Part shown: positions 35,166 through 43,925 of the stretch, piece after piece
How the letters are laid out: each line of letters starts with the position of its first letter
How positions within the stretch are numbered: the stretch's first letter is position 1
The notes under the pieces: model-generated
Databases searched by the model: none
What the model was told of the DNA's origin: nothing
Seen by the model: only the letters and a program-made list of their open reading frames with translations
Translations under genes and position numbers: made by a program
From: Rossellomorea aquimaris
Lineage (GTDB): Bacteria > Bacillota > Bacilli > Bacillales > Fictibacillaceae
NCBI GenBank assembly: GCA_020524245.1
Contig: JAIVLN010000004.1
Coordinates: 186,001-250,000 of the forward strand
Direction: 5' to 3'
DNA length: 64,000 bases

Positions 35166-35513
35166 ATGAAATACAAAGTTTCCAAAAACATCGGTTTTCA
35201 AGTACATAATGTTGAAGAAGCCCGATCGTTCTATGAACGAATCCTTGGCTTTCAGGAACCGAGTGACAGCGTTGTAGAAGAAGTTGAATTCCGTACGGAT
35301 CATAACAACATTTTCCTCATTGATGGGGAGGAAAATTTAGGCCCTGTTATGGAATTGATTGTTGAGGATTTATCTGAGGCGAAGGAACATCTCATCAACA
35401 ACGGTTTCAAAATTGTCCGCTGGGAAGGAAAAGGAAAAGACTGCTATGTGAAAGACCCTTACGGAATGGTATTCAATGTTTGGGAAGAGAAAGGAGGGAC
35501 TGAAAATGTATGA
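35166..35513 (+). CDS. VOC (glyoxalase/bleomycin resistance fold) family protein
   Basis: The 115-residue protein has one vicinal-oxygen-chelate domain: start of the fold at VHNVEEARSFYERILGFQ, and the terminal strand DCYVKDPYGMVFNVWE with the usual metal-site Glu near the C-terminus. It is a single-domain VOC protein without an assigned substrate. AAGGAAG precedes the ATG. Its stop overlaps the start of the DUF1801 gene, so the two are translated together. Confidence 0.85.
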   Translation: MKYKVSKNIGFQVHNVEEARSFYERILGFQEPSDSVVEEVEFRTDHNNIFLIDGEENLGPVMELIVEDLSEAKEHLINNGFKIVRWEGKGKDCYVKDPYGMVFNVWEEKGGTENV

Positions 35514-35934
35514 ATTGAAAACGAAAGAAAATGACAACAGTGTCATTGAGTTCATTGAGAATGTAGATAGTCCGAAGAAAAAAGAAGATGCGTACCGGCT
35601 GTTGGATATTTTTACGGAAACCACTGGTTACAAGGCAAAAATGTGGGGACCGAGCATTATCGGTTTCGGCTCGTACCACTACAAATATAAGACAGGGCAT
35701 GAGGGAGATGCACCGTTGGTCGGATTCTCCCCGAGAAAAGCGAAGATCAGCTTGTATTTTGCTACGGGTGATGATGAAAAGCGCCAAGAACTGTTGAGTG
35801 ATTTCGGAAAGCACACTACAGGTAAAGCGTGTGTGTACATCAATAAAGTAGCCGATATTGATGTTGAAGTACTGAAAGCACTCATCAATCGATCCATCGA
35901 GTTTTTGGCAGAACACTATGAAGTAAGAAAATAA
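35506..35934 (+). CDS. DUF1801 domain protein
   Basis: The protein is about 142 residues from ATG 35506, preceded by AAGGAGG. The DUF1801 (YdhG-like) pattern is visible in KKEDAYRLLDIFTETTGYKA, MWGPSIIGFGSYHYKY and FATGDDEKRQELLSDFGKH. Function is unknown. It is an operon partner of the VOC protein with an 8-nt overlap. A terminator follows 24 bp downstream. Confidence 0.85.
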   Translation: MYELKTKENDNSVIEFIENVDSPKKKEDAYRLLDIFTETTGYKAKMWGPSIIGFGSYHYKYKTGHEGDAPLVGFSPRKAKISLYFATGDDEKRQELLSDFGKHTTGKACVYINKVADIDVEVLKALINRSIEFLAEHYEVRK

Positions 35935-35957
35935 ATAACACATCTACTATGTAAGAA

Positions 35958-35986
35958 GGAGGCTGGAAAATCAGTCTCTTTTTTTA
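35958..35986 (+). terminator. Terminator after the VOC-DUF1801 operon
   Basis: GGAGGCTG pairs with CAGTCTCT (two G-T pairs) around a 6-nt loop, followed by seven T residues. Confidence 0.8.
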
Positions 35987-36029
35987 TTTTGAGCGACAAA
36001 CCATGACATTCTCTTCACATGATGCTTCT

Positions 36030-36058
36030 GTATAGTGGATTTATTTGTGTACATGATA
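36030..36058 (+). promoter_or_regulatory. Sigma-G-type promoter of germination operon 2
   Basis: GTATA (36030-36034), a 17-nt spacer and CATGATA (36052-36058) match the forespore sigma-G consensus GHATR-N17/18-CATXHTA. It lies 39 nt upstream of the first gene's ATG. Germinant receptor operons in Bacillus are expressed in the forespore under sigma-G, so location and gene class agree. Confidence 0.75.
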
Positions 36059-36096
36059 AACATAGAATGATTCTTACAATTATTGGGGGTTGTCAT

Positions 36097-37632
36097 ATGA
36101 GATTCCGCCGCCAGGGCTTGAAAAGAGGAAAGCATCCTTATTTAACAGATGACCAAGCAAATCAAGTCCTGAGCTCCCCGATTTATCGTGAAATCACAGA
36201 TAATATCACCACCCTAAAATTATTGTTCAGCCAATCTCCGGATCTCATCATTCGAAAATGCAAGACAAAGTTTGGACTTGAAGTTGCAGTAGTTTATTTT
36301 ACTGAGTTAGTGGATCAAGAATCAATAAATAAGCACATTTTGCAACCTGTTTTACAGTTAGAAGAAAATAGAAATGACTGGCAATCCTTAATCACGATTG
36401 GTGAATCTTCATACATAAAGAATTGGACTGAAGTAGAGAAGGGCCTTTTTACAGGTAAAAGTGTCCTTTTTATCGATGGTCAGAAGGAAGCACTTATATT
36501 AGGGACCGAGGGATGGCCGGAACGATCAATCGAAGAACCTAAAGCAGAGGCGGCAATTAAGGGCAGTCATCAAGGATTCATTGAATCTGGAAAGTCCAAT
36601 GTGGCATTAATCAGACGCTATCTTCCAAACAGAGAATTAAAAATAAAGGAGATGACTGTGGGAAGAAGAGGTCAGACCAAGGTATCCTTACTTTATTTAG
36701 CAGATGTGGCGAATCCCCAATTTCTAGAAGAACTCGTGTTGAGAATTAATCAAATCGATGTCGATGCTATTTTAAATACTGGAGAACTGGAACAATATAT
36801 TGAAGATGATACTTTTTCACCTTTTCCACAACTTCAAGTAACCGAACGTCCAGATACTGTTGCTTCTCATATCCTGCAGGGGCGTATAGCTCTAGTTGTT
36901 GATCGTTCACCTGGCGTAATAGTCGGTCCCTTGAATTTTTCAGCTTTTTTTCAATCTGTAGAGGATTACAGCACTCGTTGGCTTGTCGCATCCTTCATCC
37001 GGTTACTCAGATTTACCGGATTCGTGATTGCCGTGTTCTTACCGTCACTTTATATCGCTATCATTTCATTCCATTATGAAATCATTCCCGTCAACTTGAT
37101 GATATCCATAGGTGAATCGAGAGCACAAGTACCGATTCCGACAATCTTTGAAGCACTTCTAATGGAGCTGATCTTAGAAATGCTTCGTGAAGCAGGAATA
37201 CGTCTCCCATCTCCAATTGGTCAGACGGTTGGTATTGTAGGGGGGATCGTTATCGGTGAAGCGATCGTTCAAGTCGGGCTTGTCAGTAATATGATGGTGA
37301 TTGTAGTTGCATTGACAGCCATTGCAACCTTTATCATGCCGAACCAGGATATGGCTGCATCAATACGATTAATCCGATTCCCTATGATGATTATTGCATC
37401 CTTCATGGGGATCGTTGGAATTGTCTTTGGTCTGATGATATTAACAGCACACATTATTTCATTAAAATCTCTCGGAGTACCATATAGTACCCCAATCATG
37501 CCACTACATCTTTCAGATATGAAAGATACATTTATCCGGGTTCCTCTTAAATTTATGGGTAAACGACCGATCTCAAACGACCCGAAACAACTCCGAAGAC
37601 AGGGAAACCAGAATGATGGTGAGAAGCGATGA
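36097..37632 (+). CDS. Spore germination protein, GerA-type A subunit (receptor 2)
   Basis: About 511 residues from ATG 36097, which has GGGGGTTG upstream. Same plan as receptor 1: a soluble N-terminal half, then five or so membrane segments (about 290-460), with PIPTIFEALLMELILEMLRE and AGIRLPSPIGQTVGIVGG typical of GerAA/GerKA. It forms the scaffold subunit of a nutrient receptor in the spore inner membrane. It is the first gene of an A-B-C operon behind a sigma-G-like promoter and overlaps the next gene by 4 nt. Confidence 0.93.
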   Translation: MRFRRQGLKRGKHPYLTDDQANQVLSSPIYREITDNITTLKLLFSQSPDLIIRKCKTKFGLEVAVVYFTELVDQESINKHILQPVLQLEENRNDWQSLITIGESSYIKNWTEVEKGLFTGKSVLFIDGQKEALILGTEGWPERSIEEPKAEAAIKGSHQGFIESGKSNVALIRRYLPNRELKIKEMTVGRRGQTKVSLLYLADVANPQFLEELVLRINQIDVDAILNTGELEQYIEDDTFSPFPQLQVTERPDTVASHILQGRIALVVDRSPGVIVGPLNFSAFFQSVEDYSTRWLVASFIRLLRFTGFVIAVFLPSLYIAIISFHYEIIPVNLMISIGESRAQVPIPTIFEALLMELILEMLREAGIRLPSPIGQTVGIVGGIVIGEAIVQVGLVSNMMVIVVALTAIATFIMPNQDMAASIRLIRFPMMIIASFMGIVGIVFGLMILTAHIISLKSLGVPYSTPIMPLHLSDMKDTFIRVPLKFMGKRPISNDPKQLRRQGNQNDGEKR

Positions 37633-38726
37633 CGCATTTATCAAAGCCCGAATTAAGTCTCAAGCAATTTGTTTTCATTATATATAAAACTCAAATTGGA
37701 ATTGGGGTTCTCACGTTACCAAGAGAGGTTGCTGATCCAGCAGGAACAGACGGATGGATTGCCGTGATAGGTGGATGGTTACTTGCTATTTTAGTCAGCC
37801 TTGTCATCATTCATATTATGCAAAAATATGAAAAAGACACGCTTTACGACCTCTTTACTAGACTCTTCGGAAAATGGATTGGCAAATTCTTTTCTTTATG
37901 CTGGATAGGTTATGGAGCCATCATCACCTGGTATGTCATTTTTGCATCGGTTTATGTGATGCAAGTTTGGATATTACCCAAGACACCAAACGTATGGATT
38001 ATTTTATTTTTTCTAATTCCCATCTATATGATTACTAAGAATGGATTAAATGTGATCGGCCGTTATTCTGAATTTGTTTACTACTTCAGTTTTTGGATGC
38101 CACCTTTATTATTATTTGCTCTTAAAGATAGTCACTGGTTGAATTTACTTCCCGTATTGAAAGATGGATGGCTTCCTATTTTCGGCTCATTAAAAACGAC
38201 AGTCCTTTCATTCCTAGGATTTGAAATGGCGTTCTTTATCTATCCCTATTTAAAAGACAAGAAAAAGGCATATGCGGGAGTCATTATCGCAAATTCGTTG
38301 TCCTTCATCGTTTATTTGATTGTTACCATTATGAGTTTCATATATTTTAGTCCATATCAGCTAAGCAATTTAAAATGGCCGACTTTAAACTTGTTGAAGA
38401 CGATAGAATTCCCGTTTATAGAACGGTTCGAGATTATTTTCTTAGCGTTATATTTCGTTGTCCTTTCTGTAACAGCGGTTACCTATCTATATCTGACTGT
38501 TGTAGGAACAAGCCACGTAATGGGTAGGAAAAGTTATCTCGGGTCATTGCGGATCTTTATGGTCATACTTGTCATTTTCGCACTATTCTATGATCCATCA
38601 TTCCTGGATTTAGATAAGATAGGGGAATTCCTGAATGTGACAGGTATTTTGTTCACATATGTATTTCCATTCCTGTTATTAGTATACATTTGGGTTCATA
38701 CTCATCTCGGAAGGAGACGTCTATGA
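37629..38726 (+). CDS. GerB-type germination permease (receptor 2)
   Basis: The 365-residue APC-superfamily protein has about ten membrane helices and the GerAB-type start LSLKQFVFIIYKTQIGIGVL. It is predicted to bind the germinant within the membrane. It overlaps the A-subunit stop (ATGA) and the C-subunit start by 4 nt each, so the three receptor subunits are translationally coupled. Differences from the receptor 1 permease in the pocket-forming helices suggest another germinant, but I cannot say which. Confidence 0.92.
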   Translation: MTHLSKPELSLKQFVFIIYKTQIGIGVLTLPREVADPAGTDGWIAVIGGWLLAILVSLVIIHIMQKYEKDTLYDLFTRLFGKWIGKFFSLCWIGYGAIITWYVIFASVYVMQVWILPKTPNVWIILFFLIPIYMITKNGLNVIGRYSEFVYYFSFWMPPLLLFALKDSHWLNLLPVLKDGWLPIFGSLKTTVLSFLGFEMAFFIYPYLKDKKKAYAGVIIANSLSFIVYLIVTIMSFIYFSPYQLSNLKWPTLNLLKTIEFPFIERFEIIFLALYFVVLSVTAVTYLYLTVVGTSHVMGRKSYLGSLRIFMVILVIFALFYDPSFLDLDKIGEFLNVTGILFTYVFPFLLLVYIWVHTHLGRRRL

Positions 38727-39835
38727 AGAAGAATTTTAAACTTTGCCTTGTCATGTTCCTATTCCTTACAGGTTGCAGTGATCGAATGGACCTTGAGAAA
38801 ACGACGATTTCATTAGCCATAGCATTAGATATTACGGATGATAACGAAATCATTGCATATGAATCAAACCCTATTTTTGGAGAGGAGATCGAGGAAAAAA
38901 CGGATACATTGTATGCAAAAGCTTCGACCCTTAGAGAAGGCAGAGAAAAAATGAATGCGGAGGCTAATGGTCCGGTAATAGGTGGAAAGCTACAAGTTGT
39001 ACTAGTTGGGAAGAAGTTATTGGAAGAAAGAGAACTGTTTCCTGTTTTGGATATTCTATATCGTGATGCAAAGAATGCAACGAACGCTCGACTGGTTGCA
39101 TTTGAGGGTTCGATTTCAGACCTTATGAATACGGACATTTCAGAGAAACCGATCTTATCGGTCTATCTTTCAAATTTAATCAGACATGCAAATGAGAGAG
39201 GCTTTACATCAAACACGACACTTCAGGATTACCATTATCAACACTTTGAGAAAGGAATAACACCTTATATTTCAGAATTAAAGAAGGAGAACGATAAAAT
39301 AGTCGTTACAGGGATTAGTTTATTAAATGATAAGGGGCATTACATTGAATCTTTGAACAGAAAAGAAAGCTCATTACTCCAATTAATTCAAAAGGAAGTG
39401 GAGTTTCCTTTACACATTGTTTTACAGATACCTGAGCATCTCCAAATATCGGATAATGGTATGAATCAAATCAGTTTTAATATTACATCGGTGAATCAAG
39501 ATATAAAATCCAAATACATCGACGGCAAATTTGTTTTCAACATTCAATCTAAAATGAAGATCTCTATAACAGAAATGCCATTTAGAGTAAACATGGATAA
39601 AGAGAAGAAGAAACTGGAAGACATCATTGCAAAAGCGATGAAGCATGAATTCACTTCACTCATATCCAAGTTTCAAGAGCATAACATTGACCCGATCGGT
39701 TTGGGCTTAGTTGCAAGAGCTTTCCATTATCCTGAATGGAAAGAAATACAGGATAAATGGGGGGACACACTTGCAAATGCAGATATTGAATTCAGTACAG
39801 ATGTTAACATCATAAGCTATGGAATTTTGAAATAA
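38723..39835 (+). CDS. Ger(x)C family spore germination lipoprotein (receptor 2)
   Basis: The protein is about 370 residues from ATG 38723 (GGAAGGAG upstream). The signal peptide ends with the lipobox L-T-G-C, followed by S-D-R-M-D-L-E-K, a common GerC start. The rest is soluble with the mixed alpha/beta pattern of the family. It completes the A-B-C receptor. The start overlaps the stop of the permease gene. A DUF2935 gene follows after 69 bp and may belong to the same transcript. Confidence 0.92.
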   Translation: MKKNFKLCLVMFLFLTGCSDRMDLEKTTISLAIALDITDDNEIIAYESNPIFGEEIEEKTDTLYAKASTLREGREKMNAEANGPVIGGKLQVVLVGKKLLEERELFPVLDILYRDAKNATNARLVAFEGSISDLMNTDISEKPILSVYLSNLIRHANERGFTSNTTLQDYHYQHFEKGITPYISELKKENDKIVVTGISLLNDKGHYIESLNRKESSLLQLIQKEVEFPLHIVLQIPEHLQISDNGMNQISFNITSVNQDIKSKYIDGKFVFNIQSKMKISITEMPFRVNMDKEKKKLEDIIAKAMKHEFTSLISKFQEHNIDPIGLGLVARAFHYPEWKEIQDKWGDTLANADIEFSTDVNIISYGILK

Positions 39836-39904
39836 TACTTGTTCTTATTTGACCTCCAAGTCATAAACCTATCAATAGAGAGGCTTTTTTTGGGGGTGGG
39901 TGAT

Positions 39905-40738
39905 ATGAGGGAAGAGTCAATATCTCTTTGGGAAGAACACGGCTTTTGGTTAGAAATTTTGGAGGATCATGCTCTATTCATATATGATTATTTATCAGCT
40001 GATCAGGTAAACTTCATAAAGACTGCAAAGCAATATCATGCTGCTTTTGGTCAGTTAAAAAATTTATTGAATACGATTGATCATGACTTACCGGTGAATT
40101 CTGAAACGATGGTAGAACTCGCGAAACAAATTAATCCGGTTGCCATCGGATACTTTCAATTTGAAGGTCATTTACAACGATTACGGATCAACAATCAAGT
40201 CAAACTGAACATGCCTCCTAGTTATTTGAATGGGACGCTAAGTGAAAATGAAGAATACATCAGGCTTCTCAGTTATTTTGTTAGGGGAGAGAAAGCTCCT
40301 CATTTGCCTCTTGTTGATTTAATGGATTTGTGGCTTGAAGATCAATTGGGACACACGGCTTTACTCATTGACTTATTAGATCTGGTAGAAGTGAAACTCA
40401 TACAAAAGGCAGAACAATTTAAAAGTGAATTTTCTGCTCATATCGTAAAGAATGAAGCCATTAAAGGATTTTTGAGATTTACCCCTCCAGGGTTTGCTGT
40501 ACAGAAGAAGTTTGCAAGGGATGTAGCTGAATCTGTCATAGGATTTACTCAGTTAGTTTACAGTGTTGTACAGTGGTATGAGGATGACGAACTTTTAAAT
40601 AGTTCTACTTTACGTTTCATTATGCATCATTTCCCTGAAGCCTGTTACTTTCTTAAAAAACTGCACTTTTATACACCCGAATTGAAAATGCCCGAATGCT
40701 CACTTACCAAGCAGGCATTCAGAAGACGATCAAAATAA
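39905..40738 (+). CDS. DUF2935 family protein
   Basis: The protein is about 277 residues from ATG 39905, preceded by GGGGGTGG. DUF2935 features are seen in WEEHGFWLEILEDHALFIYD at the N-terminus and a second similar segment later (LWLEDQLGHTALLIDLLD), giving a duplicated helical bundle with conserved H and E residues that could bind metal. It lies directly after germination operon 2 without a terminator between, so co-expression in the forespore is plausible. The role is unknown. Confidence 0.8.
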   Translation: MREESISLWEEHGFWLEILEDHALFIYDYLSADQVNFIKTAKQYHAAFGQLKNLLNTIDHDLPVNSETMVELAKQINPVAIGYFQFEGHLQRLRINNQVKLNMPPSYLNGTLSENEEYIRLLSYFVRGEKAPHLPLVDLMDLWLEDQLGHTALLIDLLDLVEVKLIQKAEQFKSEFSAHIVKNEAIKGFLRFTPPGFAVQKKFARDVAESVIGFTQLVYSVVQWYEDDELLNSSTLRFIMHHFPEACYFLKKLHFYTPELKMPECSLTKQAFRRRSK

Positions 40739-40932
40739 AATAGTACTTGTCTTATGGTAGGGCCATAATGGATGGTTGAGAGCGCAAAATGTAAAAAGAA
40801 GACCAAGAGGGCACTGGAAACGTAAGTATCATTTTAAAGAGGAATATTTTAAGACGCATTAACTTACTACAATTGGGTAAAAAACGACGAGACATTTAGA
40901 GCCAGCATTAATAAAATCATGTAATCAGTAGA
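40739..40932 (+). other. Stretch without a recognisable gene
   Basis: About 190 bp between the DUF2935 gene and a hairpin. No ORF with a ribosome site is present on either strand. A short open segment ends KNDETFRASINKIM before a stop at about 40921, which might be the tail of a lost gene, but no family is recognisable. No promoter is clear. Confidence 0.4.
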
Positions 40933-40955
40933 GGACTAGGTAATTTACCTAGTCC
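40933..40955 (+). terminator. Hairpin downstream of germination operon 2 / DUF2935
   Basis: GGACTAGGTAA and TTACCTAGTCC are near-perfect inverted copies with almost no spacer, so the effective loop is A/T-rich. ATTTCA follows, which is only a weak T-run. It may be the terminator of the upstream operon. Confidence 0.5.
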
Positions 40956-41019
40956 ATTTCACTTACAAAAACTTAGTTTACATAACATTTATTATATTCC
41001 CCAATAGAAAAACAAAGAA

Positions 41020-41064
41020 ATTCTGTCTCAATACCAAAGTATACTCATGATAGTGAGACAGAAT
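41020..41064 (-). terminator. Terminator of the ECF sigma / beta-solenoid operon
   Basis: Perfect 11-bp arms ATTCTGTCTCA and TGAGACAGAAT with a 23-nt loop. On the minus strand the stem is followed by TTTCTTTGTTTTTC, 48 bp past the stop of the upstream gene. Confidence 0.75.
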
Positions 41065-41111
41065 CGAATTTTTCGCTCAATTCCTTATTTCATTGATCGT
41101 TACTAAAACAT

Positions 41112-42329
41112 TCATAACTTCAAGTAATTCATGTTTGCAATCACGTTTTGATCCTCATTATTAGCCGGTTCCAAATCTAAATCTTCATCTATATTACTGA
41201 TGAGACCATTTTGTGTTTTGAGTTTCGTTTGGATGACGCCACATTGTTCATCATTTCCATTTATGACACCATAATTATGAACGGCTTCAATTTTGTTATA
41301 CATATCATCAGGCTCAACATTGTAATTGATTTCTAATACTCCATTATTGATAATCGTAAGATTCTCTTGAGCATATTTCAGTTCAGCTTGATTTAAATGA
41401 TAATCACCATCATTTACAATGAGTTTTCCCTCATAGGTTAAAATTGGAGTATTTTTAGCAACACACTTCCTCATAACATCTTTGGCAATCTCATTTCTAC
41501 AAATAATTTGTTCAGCTGCACTAATTTTTCCAATACATTCACTTAGTATGTCCTCTGTAACGTCGCTCTCAAAACGTATGATACCCTTTACATATAAATG
41601 AGCATTCTCGAACCTTTGTATCCTCATGCCATCCAGGATTAAATCGTCATCAATATAAATAGCATCAGCTGGAATAATGGTCGAATGACATCCATTTGAG
41701 AGATGTATTTTCCCATCTAAAGCATCTGCAATTTCTTCACGGATTGTCAAAGCTTTTAAAACTTCCAATGCCTTGATTTTTTGTCTCAGTAAAGTTGGGT
41801 CTATATGTTCAACTATCGATGTAGCACCAGTGCTTACGATGTTCGTATGATTTGGTAGCTGCTTCAAATAATTTTCGTCTAATTTAAGATCATGAACAAG
41901 AATCTGTGCCTCATTATTATAGGTAATGATGTTCCCTTTATGGTTTTCCAATAGCTGTACCATAGTCCCTTTCAGTTTTTCTGGACAATACACATCTCCT
42001 AATAGGGTAATGCCAGAAAAATGACCAAAATGCTCAACGGTTACATCCGGCTTTACAATGAGTGTACCCTTGATTCCCAAATACATGGGTTCATTAATTG
42101 ACTCGGAAAAGTTACCATCCAAATGGAAGTCACCGTTTTTGAGTTTGATATTCTCTGGAACCTCCAGTGAAGCATTGATGTTCTTCATTGAGATCTTTGA
42201 AAGGAGTTTGGAAACAGTTTTGTTATAGATGATGAGATTGATGTTTTTCAGCATCGAAATTCCCTCCAGGCTCTCTTCCGTTGCTGTTGACAAATCTAAG
42301 AAATTAATATTTTTAATGACTTTGTCCAC
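41112..42329 (-). CDS. Uncharacterised protein with predicted beta-solenoid repeats
   Basis: About 405 residues from GTG 42329 (AGGAGG 7 nt upstream; a TTG at 42350 is less likely). No signal peptide or membrane span is evident. The sequence repeats short strands and turns with G-D/N-x-x-hydrophobic patterns (KLKNGDFHLDG, GIKGTLIVKPDVTVEHFG, GITLLGDVYCP, and later KLIVNDGDYHLNQ and LTIINNGVLEINYNV), suggesting a right-handed parallel beta-helix as in bactofilin-like proteins. It starts 17 bp after an ECF sigma gene, in the position usually held by an anti-sigma factor. Function is unknown. Confidence 0.75.
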   Translation of the reverse strand: MDKVIKNINFLDLSTATEESLEGISMLKNINLIIYNKTVSKLLSKISMKNINASLEVPENIKLKNGDFHLDGNFSESINEPMYLGIKGTLIVKPDVTVEHFGHFSGITLLGDVYCPEKLKGTMVQLLENHKGNIITYNNEAQILVHDLKLDENYLKQLPNHTNIVSTGATSIVEHIDPTLLRQKIKALEVLKALTIREEIADALDGKIHLSNGCHSTIIPADAIYIDDDLILDGMRIQRFENAHLYVKGIIRFESDVTEDILSECIGKISAAEQIICRNEIAKDVMRKCVAKNTPILTYEGKLIVNDGDYHLNQAELKYAQENLTIINNGVLEINYNVEPDDMYNKIEAVHNYGVINGNDEQCGVIQTKLKTQNGLISNIDEDLDLEPANNEDQNVIANMNYLKL

Positions 42330-42346
42330 GTTGAACCCTCCTAAAA

Positions 42347-42799
42347 TCAAATTTGCTTTTTTAATTGAGTGATCGCTTCCCGAAGACGATACCTTACTGT
42401 TGAGTCAGGGATATTCAAGTCCTTTGCAATTTGGTTGCTATTCAAACCGAGCCAGTACTTTTGATAAACTACTTCTTTAAATTTAGGCGGGAGTTTGGCA
42501 ACCAACTCGCGTATCACTATGTGTTCAATGTCAAAAGAATCTTGGGGTTCATCTTTTTCCTGATAAGGAACTTCACGTCTTCCCCTTCTTCTCATGTCAT
42601 AGAGAACATTCCTCAACACTTTGTATAGCCAAGCACGTTGTTGATAGCTTGAAAGTCTCTCAAGTTTCTCTTCATTTCCTAGTGATCGAACAAATGTTTC
42701 TTGCAAGATATCTTCCGCTTCCTTCTCATTACAAGCGATGGAATTTGCAAATCGATTCAGTTCCGTTTTGTGCTTTTCATACAATTCTTCGATTAACAT
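42347..42799 (-). CDS. ECF-type RNA polymerase sigma factor
   Basis: The 150-residue protein has sigma region 2 (NEKEAEDILQETFVRSL, then QQRAWLYKVLRNVLYDMRRR) and region 4 (LPPKFKEVVYQKYWLGLNSN, then QIAKDLNIPDSTVRYRLREA), the two-domain form of extracytoplasmic-function sigma factors. The region 4 HTH is complete. The ATG follows AGGGTG. It is followed by a cytoplasmic beta-solenoid protein and not by a recognisable membrane anti-sigma, so its mode of control is unclear. Confidence 0.92.
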   Translation of the reverse strand: MLIEELYEKHKTELNRFANSIACNEKEAEDILQETFVRSLGNEEKLERLSSYQQRAWLYKVLRNVLYDMRRRGRREVPYQEKDEPQDSFDIEHIVIRELVAKLPPKFKEVVYQKYWLGLNSNQIAKDLNIPDSTVRYRLREAITQLKKQI

Positions 42800-42893
42800 G
42801 TCATTTCACCCTGACAATTGCTTGATTTCAAAACGTCTTCATATGTATAACGCATAACATGCTAGAACTGTTGGGAATATTTTTTATTTATGA

Positions 42894-42929
42894 TAAAAAA
42901 ACCGCTCTTTATCTTATGAGCGGTTTTTC
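42894..42929 (-). terminator. Terminator of the Gfo/Idh sugar operon
   Basis: AAACCGCTC and GAGCGGTTT with a 10-nt loop and T/A runs on both sides, 19 bp after the stop of the isomerase gene. Confidence 0.85.
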
Positions 42930-42947
42930 TAGATGCATGATTATTCT

Positions 42948-43916
42948 CTAAACCCAGTACATCTGGGAAGGTTTTTCTTCAATCAAGACCGTTTTCAAGT
43001 TTGAAACAGCTCTGTTGAACCCTTCATCGATGGACATGATTGGGTCTTCATGTTCAATGCTGATAACGTAATCGTAGCCATAGATTCTAAGTGTACTGAT
43101 AATATTGGACCACACTTCCATACTGTGACCACAACCGACTGAACGGAACGTCCACGCTCGCGTTTTCACATTGTCATAAGGTTGCATATCCGTCAGACCA
43201 TACATATTTACATTATCTTGATCAATATATGTATCCTTCGCATGAAAATGATGGATAGCATTCGCTTCTCCGAGAATTTTAATGGCTGCCACTGGATCGA
43301 TGCCTTGCCACCACAAATGACTAGGATCGAGATTAGCGCCAATAGCGTCACAAGTCGCTTCTCTCAATTTTAGCATCGTATATGGGGTATGGACCATGAA
43401 TCCTCCATGAAGTTCAAGACCGATCTTCACCTCGTGCGCCTTAGCAATCTCTCCGATCTCTTTCCAATAAGGAATTAACCGGTTCTCCCATTGCCATTCA
43501 TAGACATCCCGATATTCATTCGGCCAAGGTGTGACCGGCCAGTTCGGATATTTTGCCCCTTCACCGTCCCCTGCTGTGCCCGAAAAACAATTGACTACTG
43601 GAACATCCATGAGAGATGCTAATTTAATGGTTTTACGAAGGGTTTCATCTGATTCCCGTGCAAAATTCTGGTCTGGAGATAATGGATTTCCGTGACAGCT
43701 GAAAGCACTGATCGTCAATTCACGCTCTTTGACAAGGTTCAAATAATGATTCCGTGCTGTTGGATCGTTCAACAATTCATCGAGATTACAATGTGCCTTC
43801 CCTGGATAACAGCCTGTCCCGATTTCAACGGCATCCAGCCCGCTGCTCTTTACATGATCCAACATCTGTTCGAAAGATTTATCTCCAAATAACACAGTAA
43901 AAACACCTAGTTTCAT
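42948..43916 (-). CDS. Sugar phosphate isomerase/epimerase (AP endonuclease 2 fold)
   Basis: The protein is about 322 residues from ATG 43916 (AGGTGA upstream; a GTG at 43925 is also possible). TIM-barrel family features include SGLDAVEIGTGCYPG, KIGLELHGGFMVHTPYTMLK with a metal-binding Glu/His, ANLDPSHLWWQGIDP, HHFHAKDTYID and ISIEHEDPIMS. These ligands match the xylose-isomerase-like IolE/IolH group. It is the last gene of an operon with three Gfo/Idh/MocA oxidoreductases, so it probably isomerises or epimerises a keto-sugar or inositol derivative made by them. Confidence 0.9.
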   Translation of the reverse strand: MKLGVFTVLFGDKSFEQMLDHVKSSGLDAVEIGTGCYPGKAHCNLDELLNDPTARNHYLNLVKERELTISAFSCHGNPLSPDQNFARESDETLRKTIKLASLMDVPVVNCFSGTAGDGEGAKYPNWPVTPWPNEYRDVYEWQWENRLIPYWKEIGEIAKAHEVKIGLELHGGFMVHTPYTMLKLREATCDAIGANLDPSHLWWQGIDPVAAIKILGEANAIHHFHAKDTYIDQDNVNMYGLTDMQPYDNVKTRAWTFRSVGCGHSMEVWSNIISTLRIYGYDYVISIEHEDPIMSIDEGFNRAVSNLKTVLIEEKPSQMYWV

Positions 43917-43925
43917 CTCATTCAC

